Virus record (IMG/VR): IMGVR_UViG_3300020191_000005
Coordinates: 1-64,000 of that record
Origin: a virus
Length of the DNA stretch: 64,000 nt
Strand: one strand, 5' to 3'
Shown: piece after piece, positions 29,689 through 41,188 of the stretch
Layout of the letters: each line of letters starts with the position of its first letter
Position numbering within the stretch: position 1 is the stretch's first letter
The notes under the pieces: generated by a model
Told to the model about the DNA's origin: nothing
Databases searched by the model: none
What the model saw: the letters and a program-made list of their open reading frames with translations, nothing else
Position numbers and translations under genes: made by a program

Positions 29689-32600
29689 TGGCTGAATTTA
29701 ATCTAGCACGAATAAGATATACTTGGAAAAACGTTTGGCTTGCAGGCGCAACATATATCAAAGATGATATTATTAGACATGGCGGTAACGTTTATGTTTG
29801 TATGGTTGGTCACTTATCAGATCAAACTAGTTTTGAAACAGATTTAACTGCGGCAACACCTAAATGGTTGCTGATGGCAGACGGTCGCCAATGGAGAGGC
29901 AATTGGCAAATTGAAACTAGATATAGAATTAACGATTTAGTCAAATATAATGGTGTAATTTATCGTGTAACTGACGAACACGTTTCAGGAAGTAGTGCTA
30001 CAGATGGTATTACAGATGATGTTGATAAACTTTTAGCATATGCATCAACGCCTAATTGGTCCGCACAATGGTCAGCATTAACAAGATATAGAATTGGTGA
30101 CGTTGTACGTTACGGTGGAATTGTTTACAAAGCTATTCAAGAACATACTTCTAGTTCTACTATTGCTGGACTTGAACAAGACCAAGACAAATGGGAAACT
30201 GTATTTCAAGGTAATAATTATAGAATTGACTGGGCTCCTAATACAAGATACAAAGATGACGATGTTGTAAAATATGGTGCTATTGTTTATAGATGTAATG
30301 AAGGACATACCTCTGCAGAAACTGCACTTTTAGGATTAGAAGACGATCTTACTAAATGGGACGTTGTACTACACGGAATTGAGTACACAGGGTTTTGGCA
30401 AGACAACGGCGACTCTTCAGGAACAAGATATAAAGTTGGTGATTTAGTTAGATACGGACCATCAATGTGGAGATGTAAAGAATTTCATGCATCATTAGCA
30501 ACATTTGACGAAAGTAAATTTGATCTTTGGTTACCAGGATTAGGATTTGAAGCAGAGTGGAGTAATTCTACAAGTTACCAACCAGGTGACATTGTACGTT
30601 ATGGTGGATATACCTATACATCAATGACAAACAACTTAGGTAGTCCTCCAAGTGTAACTGGTGTTTTCTACGAAGGTGAAAGTTTACAAGGATTATATGA
30701 TTGGGAATTAGTAATTACCGGTTATGCAATGAAGGGCGAATGGTCAGCTTCAACAGCATACAAAACAGGTGAAGTAGTTAGAAACGGTGGCTTTGTTTAT
30801 ATTGCTGTACAAGACAGTCTTAACCAAAAACCAGATGCATTAGATCCTGAAAGCGAAGGATACTACGATCCAGGTGAGACTAGAAGTTTAAACGGTAGTG
30901 TTTCAATGTATTGGCAGTTAGTAATAACTGGAGTAGCATACAGAGGTGAATGGATTGAAACAGCTGATTATGTATTAGGTGATATTGTAGTTCAAGCAGG
31001 TACTACTTGGAAATGTATTCAAGCACACGAAGCTGACGATTCATCATTGGTTGAACCAGCACTAGATTCTACAAATAGTTACTGGGTTAAACATATTCAA
31101 GGTGCTCCTGGCAACGTAATGGAATACAGAGGTGATCTTAGAACACACAACGGAACTACTCACGAAAGACTTGCTATTGGTAATAGTGGAGATGCAATAA
31201 AAGTTATTGACGATTCCGCACAATGGGAAGCATTAGGACAAGTAGCTAAAGTATTCTATGTTGCAACTTCGGGCCATGATGTGTCTGGTGCTGGATTAGC
31301 ACCAACAAGTCCGTTTAGAACAATTAAATATGCCACACAATATATTTTAGCAGATCAAGCTAATAGAGCACCAGCAACAATTTTTGTTAGCACAGGGATT
31401 TACGAAGAAGTTCTTCCTATTAAAGTTCCAGCAGGCGTTGCTGTTGTTGGCGACGAATTAAGAAGTACTACAGTTAGACCAAAAGAAGGTTCTGAAAGTC
31501 AAGATATGTTCCAAGTTAGAAATGGTTGTGGAATTAGAAATATGACTCTTGAAGGACTAACAGGTACACTAGGAACTCCAGATACTTATGGAGCACAAGT
31601 TCCAGCAAGTGGAGCATTTGTTGCACTTGATCCAGGTTCAGGACCAGGCGACTCAAGTGTGTGGATTACATCTAAATCAACATATGTACAAAACGTAACA
31701 ACTATTGGTACTGCTTGTGTTGGATTAAAAATTGACGGTGCTTTGCACAACAGCGGAAACAAATCAATTGTTGCTAACGACTTTACACAAGTTATTAGTG
31801 ATGGTATTGGTGTATGGGCTAACAAAGACGGTAGAGCAGAGCTTGTATCTGTGTTTACATATTATTGTCATATTGGTTATTATTGTACAGCAGGTGGAAA
31901 GCTACGTGCTACTAATGGTAACAACTCATACGGAAAATATGGATCGTTTGCTGAAGGAGAATTAGTAAGTGAAACTCCAATTACAGCAACTATTAACAAC
32001 AGATATTATAATGCAAAAGCACCAACAGTTTACAGTAACGCTAACCAAATTTTTGCACTAGGATTTACACACGCAGGTGAAGAATATACTAATGCAAACT
32101 TTGCAATTACAGGTTCAGGTAGTGGTGTTGGAGTTGATAATACATCAACAGATGTAAGAAACGGTGCAATTAGTGAAGTTAGATTACTTGATCCAGGTGA
32201 TTCAAGTACACCAGGTGGTAGAGGACATATTACAGGTATAAGAAACTCTGCACAAGGCGGTGATAGTATTTCAATTACTATTGCACAGTCAGATAACAAC
32301 GGACCAGAATATTATGTTGGTAGAGCAATAACAGCGATTACAGGATTACCGGGTGCAAATCCAGGTTGGGTTGGTAACGTTCTTGATGCTCCGTACACAT
32401 ATACAGGAGTTACTGCAACATCAGATAACCCGTTTGCAAAAGATACTGTAGGTACGTTTACAATTACTATTGACGGTACAGGAACTCCAACTGTTACAAT
32501 TACAAACGGTGGCCACAGTCATAGAGTTGGCGACACTATTACTATACTTGATAGTGACATTGGTAATTTTGGCGGCGGAAACTTAACTTTTCAAGTAAAC

Positions 32601-35012
32601 GCAATTAGCGAATCAATGAAGATTATCATTGAAGAAGGTGAAGGCGTTGGACAGTTTGGAATAATTGACGAATACTTTACTACAACTAAAAAGATTAATG
32701 TACTACGCGAGTCAGATGGCAAACGTGGTTGGGACCATTTAGTTCCAGGTTGGCCAATTACAACAACACTAGACGGATCAACAACTTATAGAATTGAATC
32801 AAGAATGGAAGTTGAAGCTCCTCCATATGCAGAAGAAGGTTTTGCTACAGGATACGGAGCAACTGCTTGGCAGGATTGTTTCTCAGCAACAGGAACAACA
32901 ATGGTTGCATTTCCTTCAACAGGAGATGACAAAGCTATTTACAGTAACGAAGCAGGCGATCAATGGACAGCGGCGATCATTGATGCTGACTTTGTAAGAC
33001 CAAATTGTATTGTCAAATGTAAAGGTAAATTAAAATACTTTATTGCACTAGGCAATGGTAGCAAAGCTAACTTGTCAACTGCTGGTACAGCATGGGGTTC
33101 AACAGCATACTCTATTAATGCACACAACTATGTAAGTATAGTTGAAGGATCATATTCAACAACTTCGCACACAGTTATAGCAATAGCAGACGATAGTGAT
33201 GAAATTGCAATTACTACAACAGACGGAACTGCTTGGACTTATACTAATACAGGATTTGGAACAGGACAAAAATTCTTAGCTTACGGAAATGGCAAATGGA
33301 TGATTGTCAAAGAAGACGGAACCGCTATTGAAAGTATTAACGATGGCCAAAGTTGGACTACTGCAACTAGAGTTTGTCCAACAACATATAACGTAACAGG
33401 GTTTGCATTTGGTAATGGAAGATTTGTAGCGGCATGTCAACCAAACGGAACTGCTACATTTGTATTTGATCCTTCAACTACAATGATTAATTCCGTAGCA
33501 GGTACTACTAGTGCTTCGTTTGGATTAAACAGTACATTCTACATTAGCTTTACAGCCAAAGACACTGGAGCATTAAACTCAGAATGGTTAATTGTTTCAG
33601 ATCCAAACTTTATTGGAACACGAGTATTTGGTCTTGCATATAGTGATGGATTGTTTATGGCAATCAGTGTGCAAGGAGATATTTTATACGGTGATGGTGG
33701 TCATGTTTGGAATAGTAAACCTGCTATACCTTTATTAAATGCACAAAACTATAGACCAAAGATTAGTCCAATGACACTAACAAGTGGACCAAGATTTATG
33801 ATTAGTCCTGCAACGGCAACAGCAAACTTAGCGGCAATTAAATATGGTGCTAAAGCAAAAATGAGAGCGTTCCCTGTAACAACAGGACGCATTGAATCAT
33901 TTACAATGACTGATCCAGGTAGTGGTTATAATGTAGGGGTACCACCCTCATTGCATATTCATGATACACAAAAAACTACAGAAGTAACGTATCAAGTTAG
34001 AATTAAAAATAGAGTGTTAGGACAACCTAACTTTACAAACAGAGGTGCATTGTATACTAAATTTAACCAAGTAACAATTACCGGTGACGGCTATGCAGAT
34101 TTATTCCAAATTGGCGGAGAAATTATTGTTAGTGATTTAACACTAATTCCAAGTCCGGGTGATAACTTTAGAGTTGATGGTATTAATGATGTAATTTATA
34201 AAGTTGGTACTGCTACAATATTGTCAGGTGCGGCTCCTAATGCAGTTGCAAAACTTACAATTAGTCCTAATATGGGAGTGCAAGAATCACCAGAACATGC
34301 TACTCCGGCAAATATTAGACAGAACTATAGTCAGGTACGATTAACATTCCATGATTTCTTAGACATTGGTACAGGTAACTTTGCAGATACTGCATATCCA
34401 TTGTTATATACAGACGGGTATGGTAATATTAATCCACCAGAGCAATCATATGAAGCTCAAGAGTACAACGGTGGTAGAGTATTCTACGCTTCTACAGACC
34501 AAGATGGTAACTTTAGAGTTGGCGAATTATTTAAAGTTGAGCAAAGTACAGGTATTGTTACTATTAATGCTTCACAGTTTAACCTAGAAGGACTAGACGA
34601 ACTTAGACTTGGTGCGTTTATATTAGGTGGAACAAATGCTGTAATTAGAGAATTCTCAAAAGAACAAACATTTGTTGCTAATAGTAATAACATTGTACCA
34701 ACACAGAAGGCTATTGCGGCTTATTTACAGAGTAGAATTAGTGGTGGTGGTTCAAACGTAGCGGCAAACGCAGTTACAGCAGGTACTTGTAAATTTAGTG
34801 ATTTAAATCACATATCAAATACAGGTGGATTAGCTATTAATATTCCGGTACCTATGCACTTTACTAAGATACCAAGTGGTATGATGATGGCACAAGCATA
34901 CTTTAACGGCAATATGGATACAATGATGCTAACTGAAAGTCAAGACGACTTTGAAGGAAGTGATGGCTTCTATGATGGTGGCGAAAATGGCTACGGTCCG
35001 GGGGGAATATAA
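29688..35012 (+). CDS. Giant modular tail protein with carbohydrate-binding-like repeats
   Basis: 1774 aa. Residues about 1-470 hold eight copies of a 45-60-residue unit with the pattern W..W...T.Y..GD(I/V)V.YGG..Y.....H, like small carbohydrate-binding modules (CBM5/12 type). From about 520 to 760 there is a right-handed beta-helix-like stretch (PATIFVSTGIYEEVLPIKVP, VVGDELRSTT). Residues about 1070-1360 look like a beta-propeller with Asp-box-like motifs (SNEAGDQW, SINDGQSW). The C-terminus (GRVFYASTDQDGNFRVGELF, then VPTQKAIAAYLQSRI) matches that of the 2040-aa protein. Likely a receptor- or glycan-binding tail appendage. Confidence 0.8.
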   Translation: MAEFNLARIRYTWKNVWLAGATYIKDDIIRHGGNVYVCMVGHLSDQTSFETDLTAATPKWLLMADGRQWRGNWQIETRYRINDLVKYNGVIYRVTDEHVSGSSATDGITDDVDKLLAYASTPNWSAQWSALTRYRIGDVVRYGGIVYKAIQEHTSSSTIAGLEQDQDKWETVFQGNNYRIDWAPNTRYKDDDVVKYGAIVYRCNEGHTSAETALLGLEDDLTKWDVVLHGIEYTGFWQDNGDSSGTRYKVGDLVRYGPSMWRCKEFHASLATFDESKFDLWLPGLGFEAEWSNSTSYQPGDIVRYGGYTYTSMTNNLGSPPSVTGVFYEGESLQGLYDWELVITGYAMKGEWSASTAYKTGEVVRNGGFVYIAVQDSLNQKPDALDPESEGYYDPGETRSLNGSVSMYWQLVITGVAYRGEWIETADYVLGDIVVQAGTTWKCIQAHEADDSSLVEPALDSTNSYWVKHIQGAPGNVMEYRGDLRTHNGTTHERLAIGNSGDAIKVIDDSAQWEALGQVAKVFYVATSGHDVSGAGLAPTSPFRTIKYATQYILADQANRAPATIFVSTGIYEEVLPIKVPAGVAVVGDELRSTTVRPKEGSESQDMFQVRNGCGIRNMTLEGLTGTLGTPDTYGAQVPASGAFVALDPGSGPGDSSVWITSKSTYVQNVTTIGTACVGLKIDGALHNSGNKSIVANDFTQVISDGIGVWANKDGRAELVSVFTYYCHIGYYCTAGGKLRATNGNNSYGKYGSFAEGELVSETPITATINNRYYNAKAPTVYSNANQIFALGFTHAGEEYTNANFAITGSGSGVGVDNTSTDVRNGAISEVRLLDPGDSSTPGGRGHITGIRNSAQGGDSISITIAQSDNNGPEYYVGRAITAITGLPGANPGWVGNVLDAPYTYTGVTATSDNPFAKDTVGTFTITIDGTGTPTVTITNGGHSHRVGDTITILDSDIGNFGGGNLTFQVNAISESMKIIIEEGEGVGQFGIIDEYFTTTKKINVLRESDGKRGWDHLVPGWPITTTLDGSTTYRIESRMEVEAPPYAEEGFATGYGATAWQDCFSATGTTMVAFPSTGDDKAIYSNEAGDQWTAAIIDADFVRPNCIVKCKGKLKYFIALGNGSKANLSTAGTAWGSTAYSINAHNYVSIVEGSYSTTSHTVIAIADDSDEIAITTTDGTAWTYTNTGFGTGQKFLAYGNGKWMIVKEDGTAIESINDGQSWTTATRVCPTTYNVTGFAFGNGRFVAACQPNGTATFVFDPSTTMINSVAGTTSASFGLNSTFYISFTAKDTGALNSEWLIVSDPNFIGTRVFGLAYSDGLFMAISVQGDILYGDGGHVWNSKPAIPLLNAQNYRPKISPMTLTSGPRFMISPATATANLAAIKYGAKAKMRAFPVTTGRIESFTMTDPGSGYNVGVPPSLHIHDTQKTTEVTYQVRIKNRVLGQPNFTNRGALYTKFNQVTITGDGYADLFQIGGEIIVSDLTLIPSPGDNFRVDGINDVIYKVGTATILSGAAPNAVAKLTISPNMGVQESPEHATPANIRQNYSQVRLTFHDFLDIGTGNFADTAYPLLYTDGYGNINPPEQSYEAQEYNGGRVFYASTDQDGNFRVGELFKVEQSTGIVTINASQFNLEGLDELRLGAFILGGTNAVIREFSKEQTFVANSNNIVPTQKAIAAYLQSRISGGGSNVAANAVTAGTCKFSDLNHISNTGGLAINIPVPMHFTKIPSGMMMAQAYFNGNMDTMMLTESQDDFEGSDGFYDGGENGYGPGGI

Positions 35013-35018
35013 ACAAAT

Positions 35019-35026
35019 GATAAATA
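35019..35026 (+). promoter_or_regulatory. Late promoter
   Basis: GATAAATA followed by CATATAACAT, 28 bp upstream of the ATG at 35054, the third instance of the extended form. Confidence 0.75.
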
Positions 35027-35053
35027 CATATAACATGCATGTAGGAAGAAAAA

Positions 35054-38000
35054 ATGGCTGAATTTAAACTAGGTAGAATTAGATTTGTATGGAAAGGCAC
35101 TTGGACAACTGGTGCTTTATACTATAAAGACGATATTGTAAGACAAGGCGGAAGAACTTACTTCTGTAATGTTGGGCATACTGCCTCAGCTGATTTTACT
35201 ACTGACGAATCAACAAAGTGGAACTTATTTACTGACGGCGTTCAATGGCAAGGTGATTGGAATTCTGGATATAATTATAAACAGAATGATATTGTCAAGT
35301 ACGGCGGTTATATCTATATTTGTAATACAGCACATACTTCATCTGCAGACGGGTCTATAGAAATTGGTCTAGCTGGAATTTTAGAAACTGATCAAGCTAA
35401 ATGGGATTTATTCGCAGAAGGATTTAATTGGAAAAATGTATGGACTATTTCTACAGTTTATAAAGTTAACGATATTGTTAAGTACGGTGGCAACTTATAT
35501 CTTTGTAATACTGCACATACAGGGGCAAGCTCACAAAATTCAGACACTGACGGATTAGAAGCCGATATAGAGAAATGGGATATTTTCTCAAAAGGTATGG
35601 ACTGGAAAACAGATTGGTCTGTAGCAACTAGGTATAAAGTTTCTGATACTGTTAAGTATGGCGGCAAATTATATATTTGTAACGAAGGACACCAAAGTGC
35701 GGCAACAGCCTCTAATGGTTTAGAGTCAGACCAAACTAAATGGGATATTGTACACAATGGTATTGAATATAAATCAGTACACGCAATTAATACAAGATAT
35801 AAACTTAATGATGTTGTTAAGTATGGTGGCGGTCTTTGGATTAACACACACGAACATACATCAAGTGCAACAAGTTTAACTGATGACGTATCAGCCGCAG
35901 GACATATTGTAACAGTTGATACAATTAGTGCCGCTGATCCAGACAGAATAGCAGGAACATACAATGACATTACAGGTACCACTAGTGGTACTGGTACTGG
36001 ACACAGAGTTAACGCAACAGTTGACGGAACAGGTGCAGTAACACTTGTAGTAGTTAAAGGTGGCGCAGGACATGCTCCAGGCGATACAATCACAGTTGGT
36101 CCAGGATCAATTGGCGGCGCAGGAACAGGATTTACATTTAATGTTGCTACTATTGAAACAGTAACACAGTGGCAAACATTTGTACCAGGATTAGAATTTG
36201 AAGACAGTTGGTCAAATGCAACTGCATACCAAATTGGTGACTTTGTAACTTATGGTGGTTACTCATATATTGCAACAGCAAATAACACTAACGTTGTTCC
36301 ATTTGGCAATGCGGCAACGTGGGATTTATTTACAACAGGATTTAGTTTAAAAGGCGACTATAACAACGCAACTGCTTATAAAGTAGGTGATGTTGTACGT
36401 GTAGGTGGCTACACATATATTAGTATTCAAGATACAACAGGAAATAGACCACCAAATGTAACTTACTGGGATAGACTTAATGAAGGTATGTCTTGGAAAG
36501 ATGCATGGGCTGACGCAACATACTATGATTTAGGTGATACTGTTAGAGGTATTAATAATGTTAACTCTTATATTTGTGTACAAGCACACACATCAGATGA
36601 AGTATCAGTACAAAACAGACCAGATCAAGATGTAGCTGGAGCATATTGGAACTTATTATCCGGTGGAGTTGAATCAGGAAACTTAACAACACTTGGTGAT
36701 TTGGTTTACTATGGTGGAGCAGGTCCAACTAGATTACCAATTGGTAAAGCAGGACAAGTATTAAAAGTTAATGAAGCTGAAAATGCTCCAGAATGGGCAT
36801 ACTTTGGACAACTAGATCAAGTTTATTATGTTGGTACAAACGGAACAGACGGATTTGCACCAGCATACGGTGTAACAATTGATAAGCCTTTCTTTTCAAC
36901 AAGATGGGCGGCTGAACAAGTACGTAGAGGTCCGCGTAATCCTGAAGCAACATATCTAATTGAAAGAAATAAACAGTTTATTCAAGAACAAACAATGGAG
37001 TTTATTACACACAGTATTGCAAATAATACTGCTCCGTTTACAAGTGGATTTACATACGATGCAGTTAAGTGTCGTAGAGACATTGGAATTATTTTAGATG
37101 CATTACTATGGGATTTAAGACACGGCGGAAACGTAAGAATGCGTGAAGCGGCGTTATCTTATATTTCACCTGCAGGTGCAAACTATGTATCAGGACAAGA
37201 AGACGAAACCAATGCGGCAATTAATTATGCAATGAGTTTAATACCAAGCATTATTACTAACTTAGCGCCAGCAGTAAACTACGCAACATTAAACAGCGTA
37301 GCAACACCAGTTTTACAAATTACTGATTCTACTAAAACTGCTGAACCAAACATTGAAACAACAGCTAACGCACTAACAATATTAATTACAGATACAATTA
37401 CAGCAGGTAATACAAATAGTTTAGCTAAAAAGATTAAACCAAACGTGTCAATTTTTGTTAAAACAGGACAATACAACGAAGTACTTCCGATTATTGTTCC
37501 AGCAGATACAGCAGTTGTTGGCGATGAATTACGTAGTACTGAAATTAGTGCGGCAACAGCTGGACCAACTGATACTAACGATGCAAATTTAAGTAAAATT
37601 GCTATTTTAAGAATGAAGGCAATACTTAGTGATACAATTTTAAATAATTCTGTTACTAAAACACCAGCAGGTGGCCACTTAACAATGGATACATTTGGAG
37701 CCGCAGACGCAAGTAGAGCAACAGGAACCTACACAGGTGTAACTGGATCATCTAGTGGCACAGGAGTAGTAGGAACTTTTGATATTGCAGTTGACGGAAC
37801 AGGTGCAGTAACAAGCGTACTAGTAGTTACAGCAGGTTCTGGACATGCAGTTAATGACACAATTACTATTGCAGATAGTGCATTAGGTAGCGGCGGCGGA
37901 GCGGCATTTACAATGGATGTTGCAACAATCGCTACAGGAAACACACGTACACAAGATACAAATGTTCCAGCAGGTACTGCGGCGGCTGTAGAAACAGCAG

Positions 38001-41000
38001 AATTATTAGTACAAGACATCCATGATTGGATTGATTATGAAGTTAACGGCGCAGGAACTAAGCCAACAGTTGTAGGACAAGTTGGTAGAAGAGTTGATGC
38101 GGCATACACAGATACTAGAGGCAAAATTTATGCTAACTTAGATTTCTTAGTTGATGAAGGATTTGAATATATTCAAGCAAACAACACAAAAGACTTCCAA
38201 GAAGCAATGGCTAGTGCAAGTATGCAATCAAAATGTAAAAGAGATTTAAAAGAATACATGAAAGCAGTCCTTTGGGATTTAGAAAACTTTGGCAATTATT
38301 ATTCAACCCTAGTAGCTAGATGGTTTAGTAATGCAGTTAACGGAAGTTTACTAGAAGACATGTTCTATTTAGAAAACGGCACAGGATTAAGAAACTGTAC
38401 TGTTAAAGGACTAACAGGTACATTAAGTGCACCAAACGCATACGGAACTAAACGTCCAACAGCAGGAGCATTTTGTTCACTTAACCCAAGTTGGGGACCA
38501 GATGATGAAGATGCGTGGATTAACACACGTTCACCATATGTACAAAACGTAACAACATTTGGTACAAGATGTGTTGGTATGAAAGTTGACGGAGATATTC
38601 ACAACGGTGGTAACGATTCAATTGTTGCTAACGACTTTACACAAGTACTTGATGAAGGTATTGGTGCATGGGTAACTAACTTAGGAAGAGCAGAACTTGT
38701 TTCCGTGTTCTCATATTATGGACACATTGGTTATCTTGCAGAAGCAGGTGGTAAAATACGTGCTACTAACGGTAACAGTTCATACGGTGACTTTGGTACT
38801 GTAGCAGAAGGTGTTGACTTAACTGAAACAGCTATTAAAGCAACAGTAGATAATAGAAGTTTTGATGCTGTAATTGGTGCAGTTGTAACAGACAACGCAG
38901 GAATTATACACCATGAATACATTCATGCAGGTAGAGATTATGTACCGGCAAACACAACACTTAGTTATTCTGGAGATGGATTTGGTATTACAGGATTAAC
39001 TCCAACAGTTGTAACTGGTGGTGTTATGCAAATTCGTTTAACAGGTGACGATGATACATTTGGTGGTGCAGATTATAAAACTGCAACAAATACTCCACAG
39101 ACAGGTGATACTACAAGTATTACAATTTCAAACACTGACGCTTCGTTGAGTGCGGCATACACAGGTATGGCAGTATTCCTTGTAGGCGGAACAGGTGCTG
39201 GACAGTATGGGTATATTGACACTTATAATGCAGGTACAAAGATTGCTAATATTAAAAAGTATTCAGATGACACAGCTGGTTGGGACGTTACTGTGCCAGG
39301 ACAAGCCGTTGAAGCTGAATTAGATAATACAACACAATATAGCATTGAACCAAGAGTTAACATTAGTGCTCCTGGCAATGATGGATCAACAGCAACGGCT
39401 CAAGCAGTTGCAAGAGCAAAAGTTGCAGATGGTAAAATTAGTGAAGTAAGAATTATCCATCCAGGTGCTTCTTATACAACACCTCCAACTGTAACATTTA
39501 CAGATCCAAACAATACATTAGATGCTCCATTAGAAGTATTTGTTGCTGATGGTGTACTTGCACAACCAACATTTGCTTCAAGAGGAACAGGTTGGACAGC
39601 GGCAACAGCAACAGTTTCAGATGCAGGGTTTAGTAAAGATATTACAGGAGTAACATTTACTGCTAATCCGTTTGCTTATACATTGCTTACTGACAACAAA
39701 GAATTTATTAAAGACGAAGTTATTGCTTGGATTGATAACCAAATTGCAAACGCAGGTAGTTCTACATTATGGAATGCATTTACATATGACAAATCATCAT
39801 GGGAATCAAATGTTGGCGAATATGTTGACGCATTAGCACATGACATTAAGTTTGGTGGAACTAAAGAATCAATTAAAGCGGCAAGAAGTTATTGGATTGG
39901 TGTTAACACTACACTACCAGGAAGACAAAGTCAAAAACTTGCGGCTTATGAGTTTATGAGAACGTTATTAAACAGTTATATTTTAATTAATACAACATAT
40001 ACAACTCTACAAAGTCCAGTAGTAACTACACAAACTACAAATGCTAATAATGCAGAAGCAGGTGCTATTACATTAGCTGGCGAGTTAATTGACATTATCA
40101 ACGAAGGATTAATTAACGGTCTTGACAGTTTACCAAAAGATGGCGGAACAGGTATTTTAAATATTACTGTTGCTACACACGGATTAGTAGACGGAGATAA
40201 AGTATTAATTAATGGTGTAGGTGGTACTACTCAACTTAATGGTAATAGTTATTATGTAAAAGTTATTGATGGCGACACATTACAACTTTACTTAGATGTT
40301 TATAGACTATTTCCAGCAGTACTTACACTTGGTAGTCCATACATTGTTAACGGTACTATTGCTTACGGAGCAGGATATAGAGATGCTAAACAAGATGGCA
40401 AGTATATCCAAGTCGAAGGAATGGAAAGTATTCCACAAGCTGGCGCAAACGTTGAGTTTGCTAGTTTACCAGGAACATTCTTTAAACTAGTTAGTGTTAC
40501 ACAGTTAACAGGTAGTTCACCTTACTCAGCATTGTTACAAATATCACCAAATATGGCATTAGATGATGCTCCAATACATGGTGATAACATAGAGATGAGA
40601 ATTAGATACTCACAATGTAGACTTACAGGTCACGATTATTTGGATATTGGTACTGGTGGATTTACTACTACTAACTATCCAGGCACACCAACTACACCAG
40701 CTGATCCAAATGATGAAGCTGTTGAAGGCGGTGGAGGAAGAGTGTTCTTCACAAGTACAGACCAAGACGGTAACTTTAGAGTTGGCGACTTGTTTAGTGT
40801 TGAACAAGCAACTGGTATTGCAACCCTAAATGCTGATGCATTTAGTATATCAGGACTACAAGAACTACAACTTGGAGCAGTAGCACTTGGCGGTGCTGGT
40901 GCAACAGTTAATGAGTTTAGTACAGACGGAACATTTACAGCAAATAGTGACAGTATTGTTCCTACACAAAAAGCTATTAAGACATATATTACTAGCCAAA

Positions 41001-41176
41001 TTGGTGGAGGAGCGTCAGAATTGAACGTAAATAGTGTAACAGCTGGAGTAATTAATATTCAAGGTAATACAATTACAACAACTACCGGAGTATTAATAAA
41101 TACAACAGCACAGATGCATTTCACAGGTGGCGTAAGCGGATCACCAGTTGCAATGCAACAATTTATATTGAGTTAA
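35054..41176 (+). CDS. Giant modular tail protein, paralogue
   Basis: 2040 aa. The N-terminus (MAEFKLGRIRFVWKGTW) and eight CBM-like units (about 1-500) parallel those of the 1774-aa protein; a Gly/Thr-rich GTGAVT...GHAPGDTITVG module is inserted at about 300-370 and again at about 895-965. A beta-helix region with VGDELRSTEIS and SPYVQNVTTFGTRCVGMKVD follows, and the C-terminus repeats GRVFFTSTDQDGNFRVGDLF. It lacks the propeller of its paralogue. Helical insertions (e.g. NNTAPFTSGFTYDAVKCRRD) are shared with the 2569-aa protein. Tail fibre role inferred. Confidence 0.8.
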   Translation: MAEFKLGRIRFVWKGTWTTGALYYKDDIVRQGGRTYFCNVGHTASADFTTDESTKWNLFTDGVQWQGDWNSGYNYKQNDIVKYGGYIYICNTAHTSSADGSIEIGLAGILETDQAKWDLFAEGFNWKNVWTISTVYKVNDIVKYGGNLYLCNTAHTGASSQNSDTDGLEADIEKWDIFSKGMDWKTDWSVATRYKVSDTVKYGGKLYICNEGHQSAATASNGLESDQTKWDIVHNGIEYKSVHAINTRYKLNDVVKYGGGLWINTHEHTSSATSLTDDVSAAGHIVTVDTISAADPDRIAGTYNDITGTTSGTGTGHRVNATVDGTGAVTLVVVKGGAGHAPGDTITVGPGSIGGAGTGFTFNVATIETVTQWQTFVPGLEFEDSWSNATAYQIGDFVTYGGYSYIATANNTNVVPFGNAATWDLFTTGFSLKGDYNNATAYKVGDVVRVGGYTYISIQDTTGNRPPNVTYWDRLNEGMSWKDAWADATYYDLGDTVRGINNVNSYICVQAHTSDEVSVQNRPDQDVAGAYWNLLSGGVESGNLTTLGDLVYYGGAGPTRLPIGKAGQVLKVNEAENAPEWAYFGQLDQVYYVGTNGTDGFAPAYGVTIDKPFFSTRWAAEQVRRGPRNPEATYLIERNKQFIQEQTMEFITHSIANNTAPFTSGFTYDAVKCRRDIGIILDALLWDLRHGGNVRMREAALSYISPAGANYVSGQEDETNAAINYAMSLIPSIITNLAPAVNYATLNSVATPVLQITDSTKTAEPNIETTANALTILITDTITAGNTNSLAKKIKPNVSIFVKTGQYNEVLPIIVPADTAVVGDELRSTEISAATAGPTDTNDANLSKIAILRMKAILSDTILNNSVTKTPAGGHLTMDTFGAADASRATGTYTGVTGSSSGTGVVGTFDIAVDGTGAVTSVLVVTAGSGHAVNDTITIADSALGSGGGAAFTMDVATIATGNTRTQDTNVPAGTAAAVETAELLVQDIHDWIDYEVNGAGTKPTVVGQVGRRVDAAYTDTRGKIYANLDFLVDEGFEYIQANNTKDFQEAMASASMQSKCKRDLKEYMKAVLWDLENFGNYYSTLVARWFSNAVNGSLLEDMFYLENGTGLRNCTVKGLTGTLSAPNAYGTKRPTAGAFCSLNPSWGPDDEDAWINTRSPYVQNVTTFGTRCVGMKVDGDIHNGGNDSIVANDFTQVLDEGIGAWVTNLGRAELVSVFSYYGHIGYLAEAGGKIRATNGNSSYGDFGTVAEGVDLTETAIKATVDNRSFDAVIGAVVTDNAGIIHHEYIHAGRDYVPANTTLSYSGDGFGITGLTPTVVTGGVMQIRLTGDDDTFGGADYKTATNTPQTGDTTSITISNTDASLSAAYTGMAVFLVGGTGAGQYGYIDTYNAGTKIANIKKYSDDTAGWDVTVPGQAVEAELDNTTQYSIEPRVNISAPGNDGSTATAQAVARAKVADGKISEVRIIHPGASYTTPPTVTFTDPNNTLDAPLEVFVADGVLAQPTFASRGTGWTAATATVSDAGFSKDITGVTFTANPFAYTLLTDNKEFIKDEVIAWIDNQIANAGSSTLWNAFTYDKSSWESNVGEYVDALAHDIKFGGTKESIKAARSYWIGVNTTLPGRQSQKLAAYEFMRTLLNSYILINTTYTTLQSPVVTTQTTNANNAEAGAITLAGELIDIINEGLINGLDSLPKDGGTGILNITVATHGLVDGDKVLINGVGGTTQLNGNSYYVKVIDGDTLQLYLDVYRLFPAVLTLGSPYIVNGTIAYGAGYRDAKQDGKYIQVEGMESIPQAGANVEFASLPGTFFKLVSVTQLTGSSPYSALLQISPNMALDDAPIHGDNIEMRIRYSQCRLTGHDYLDIGTGGFTTTNYPGTPTTPADPNDEAVEGGGGRVFFTSTDQDGNFRVGDLFSVEQATGIATLNADAFSISGLQELQLGAVALGGAGATVNEFSTDGTFTANSDSIVPTQKAIKTYITSQIGGGASELNVNSVTAGVINIQGNTITTTTGVLINTTAQMHFTGGVSGSPVAMQQFILS

Positions 41177-41188
41177 AGGAGAAACAAT

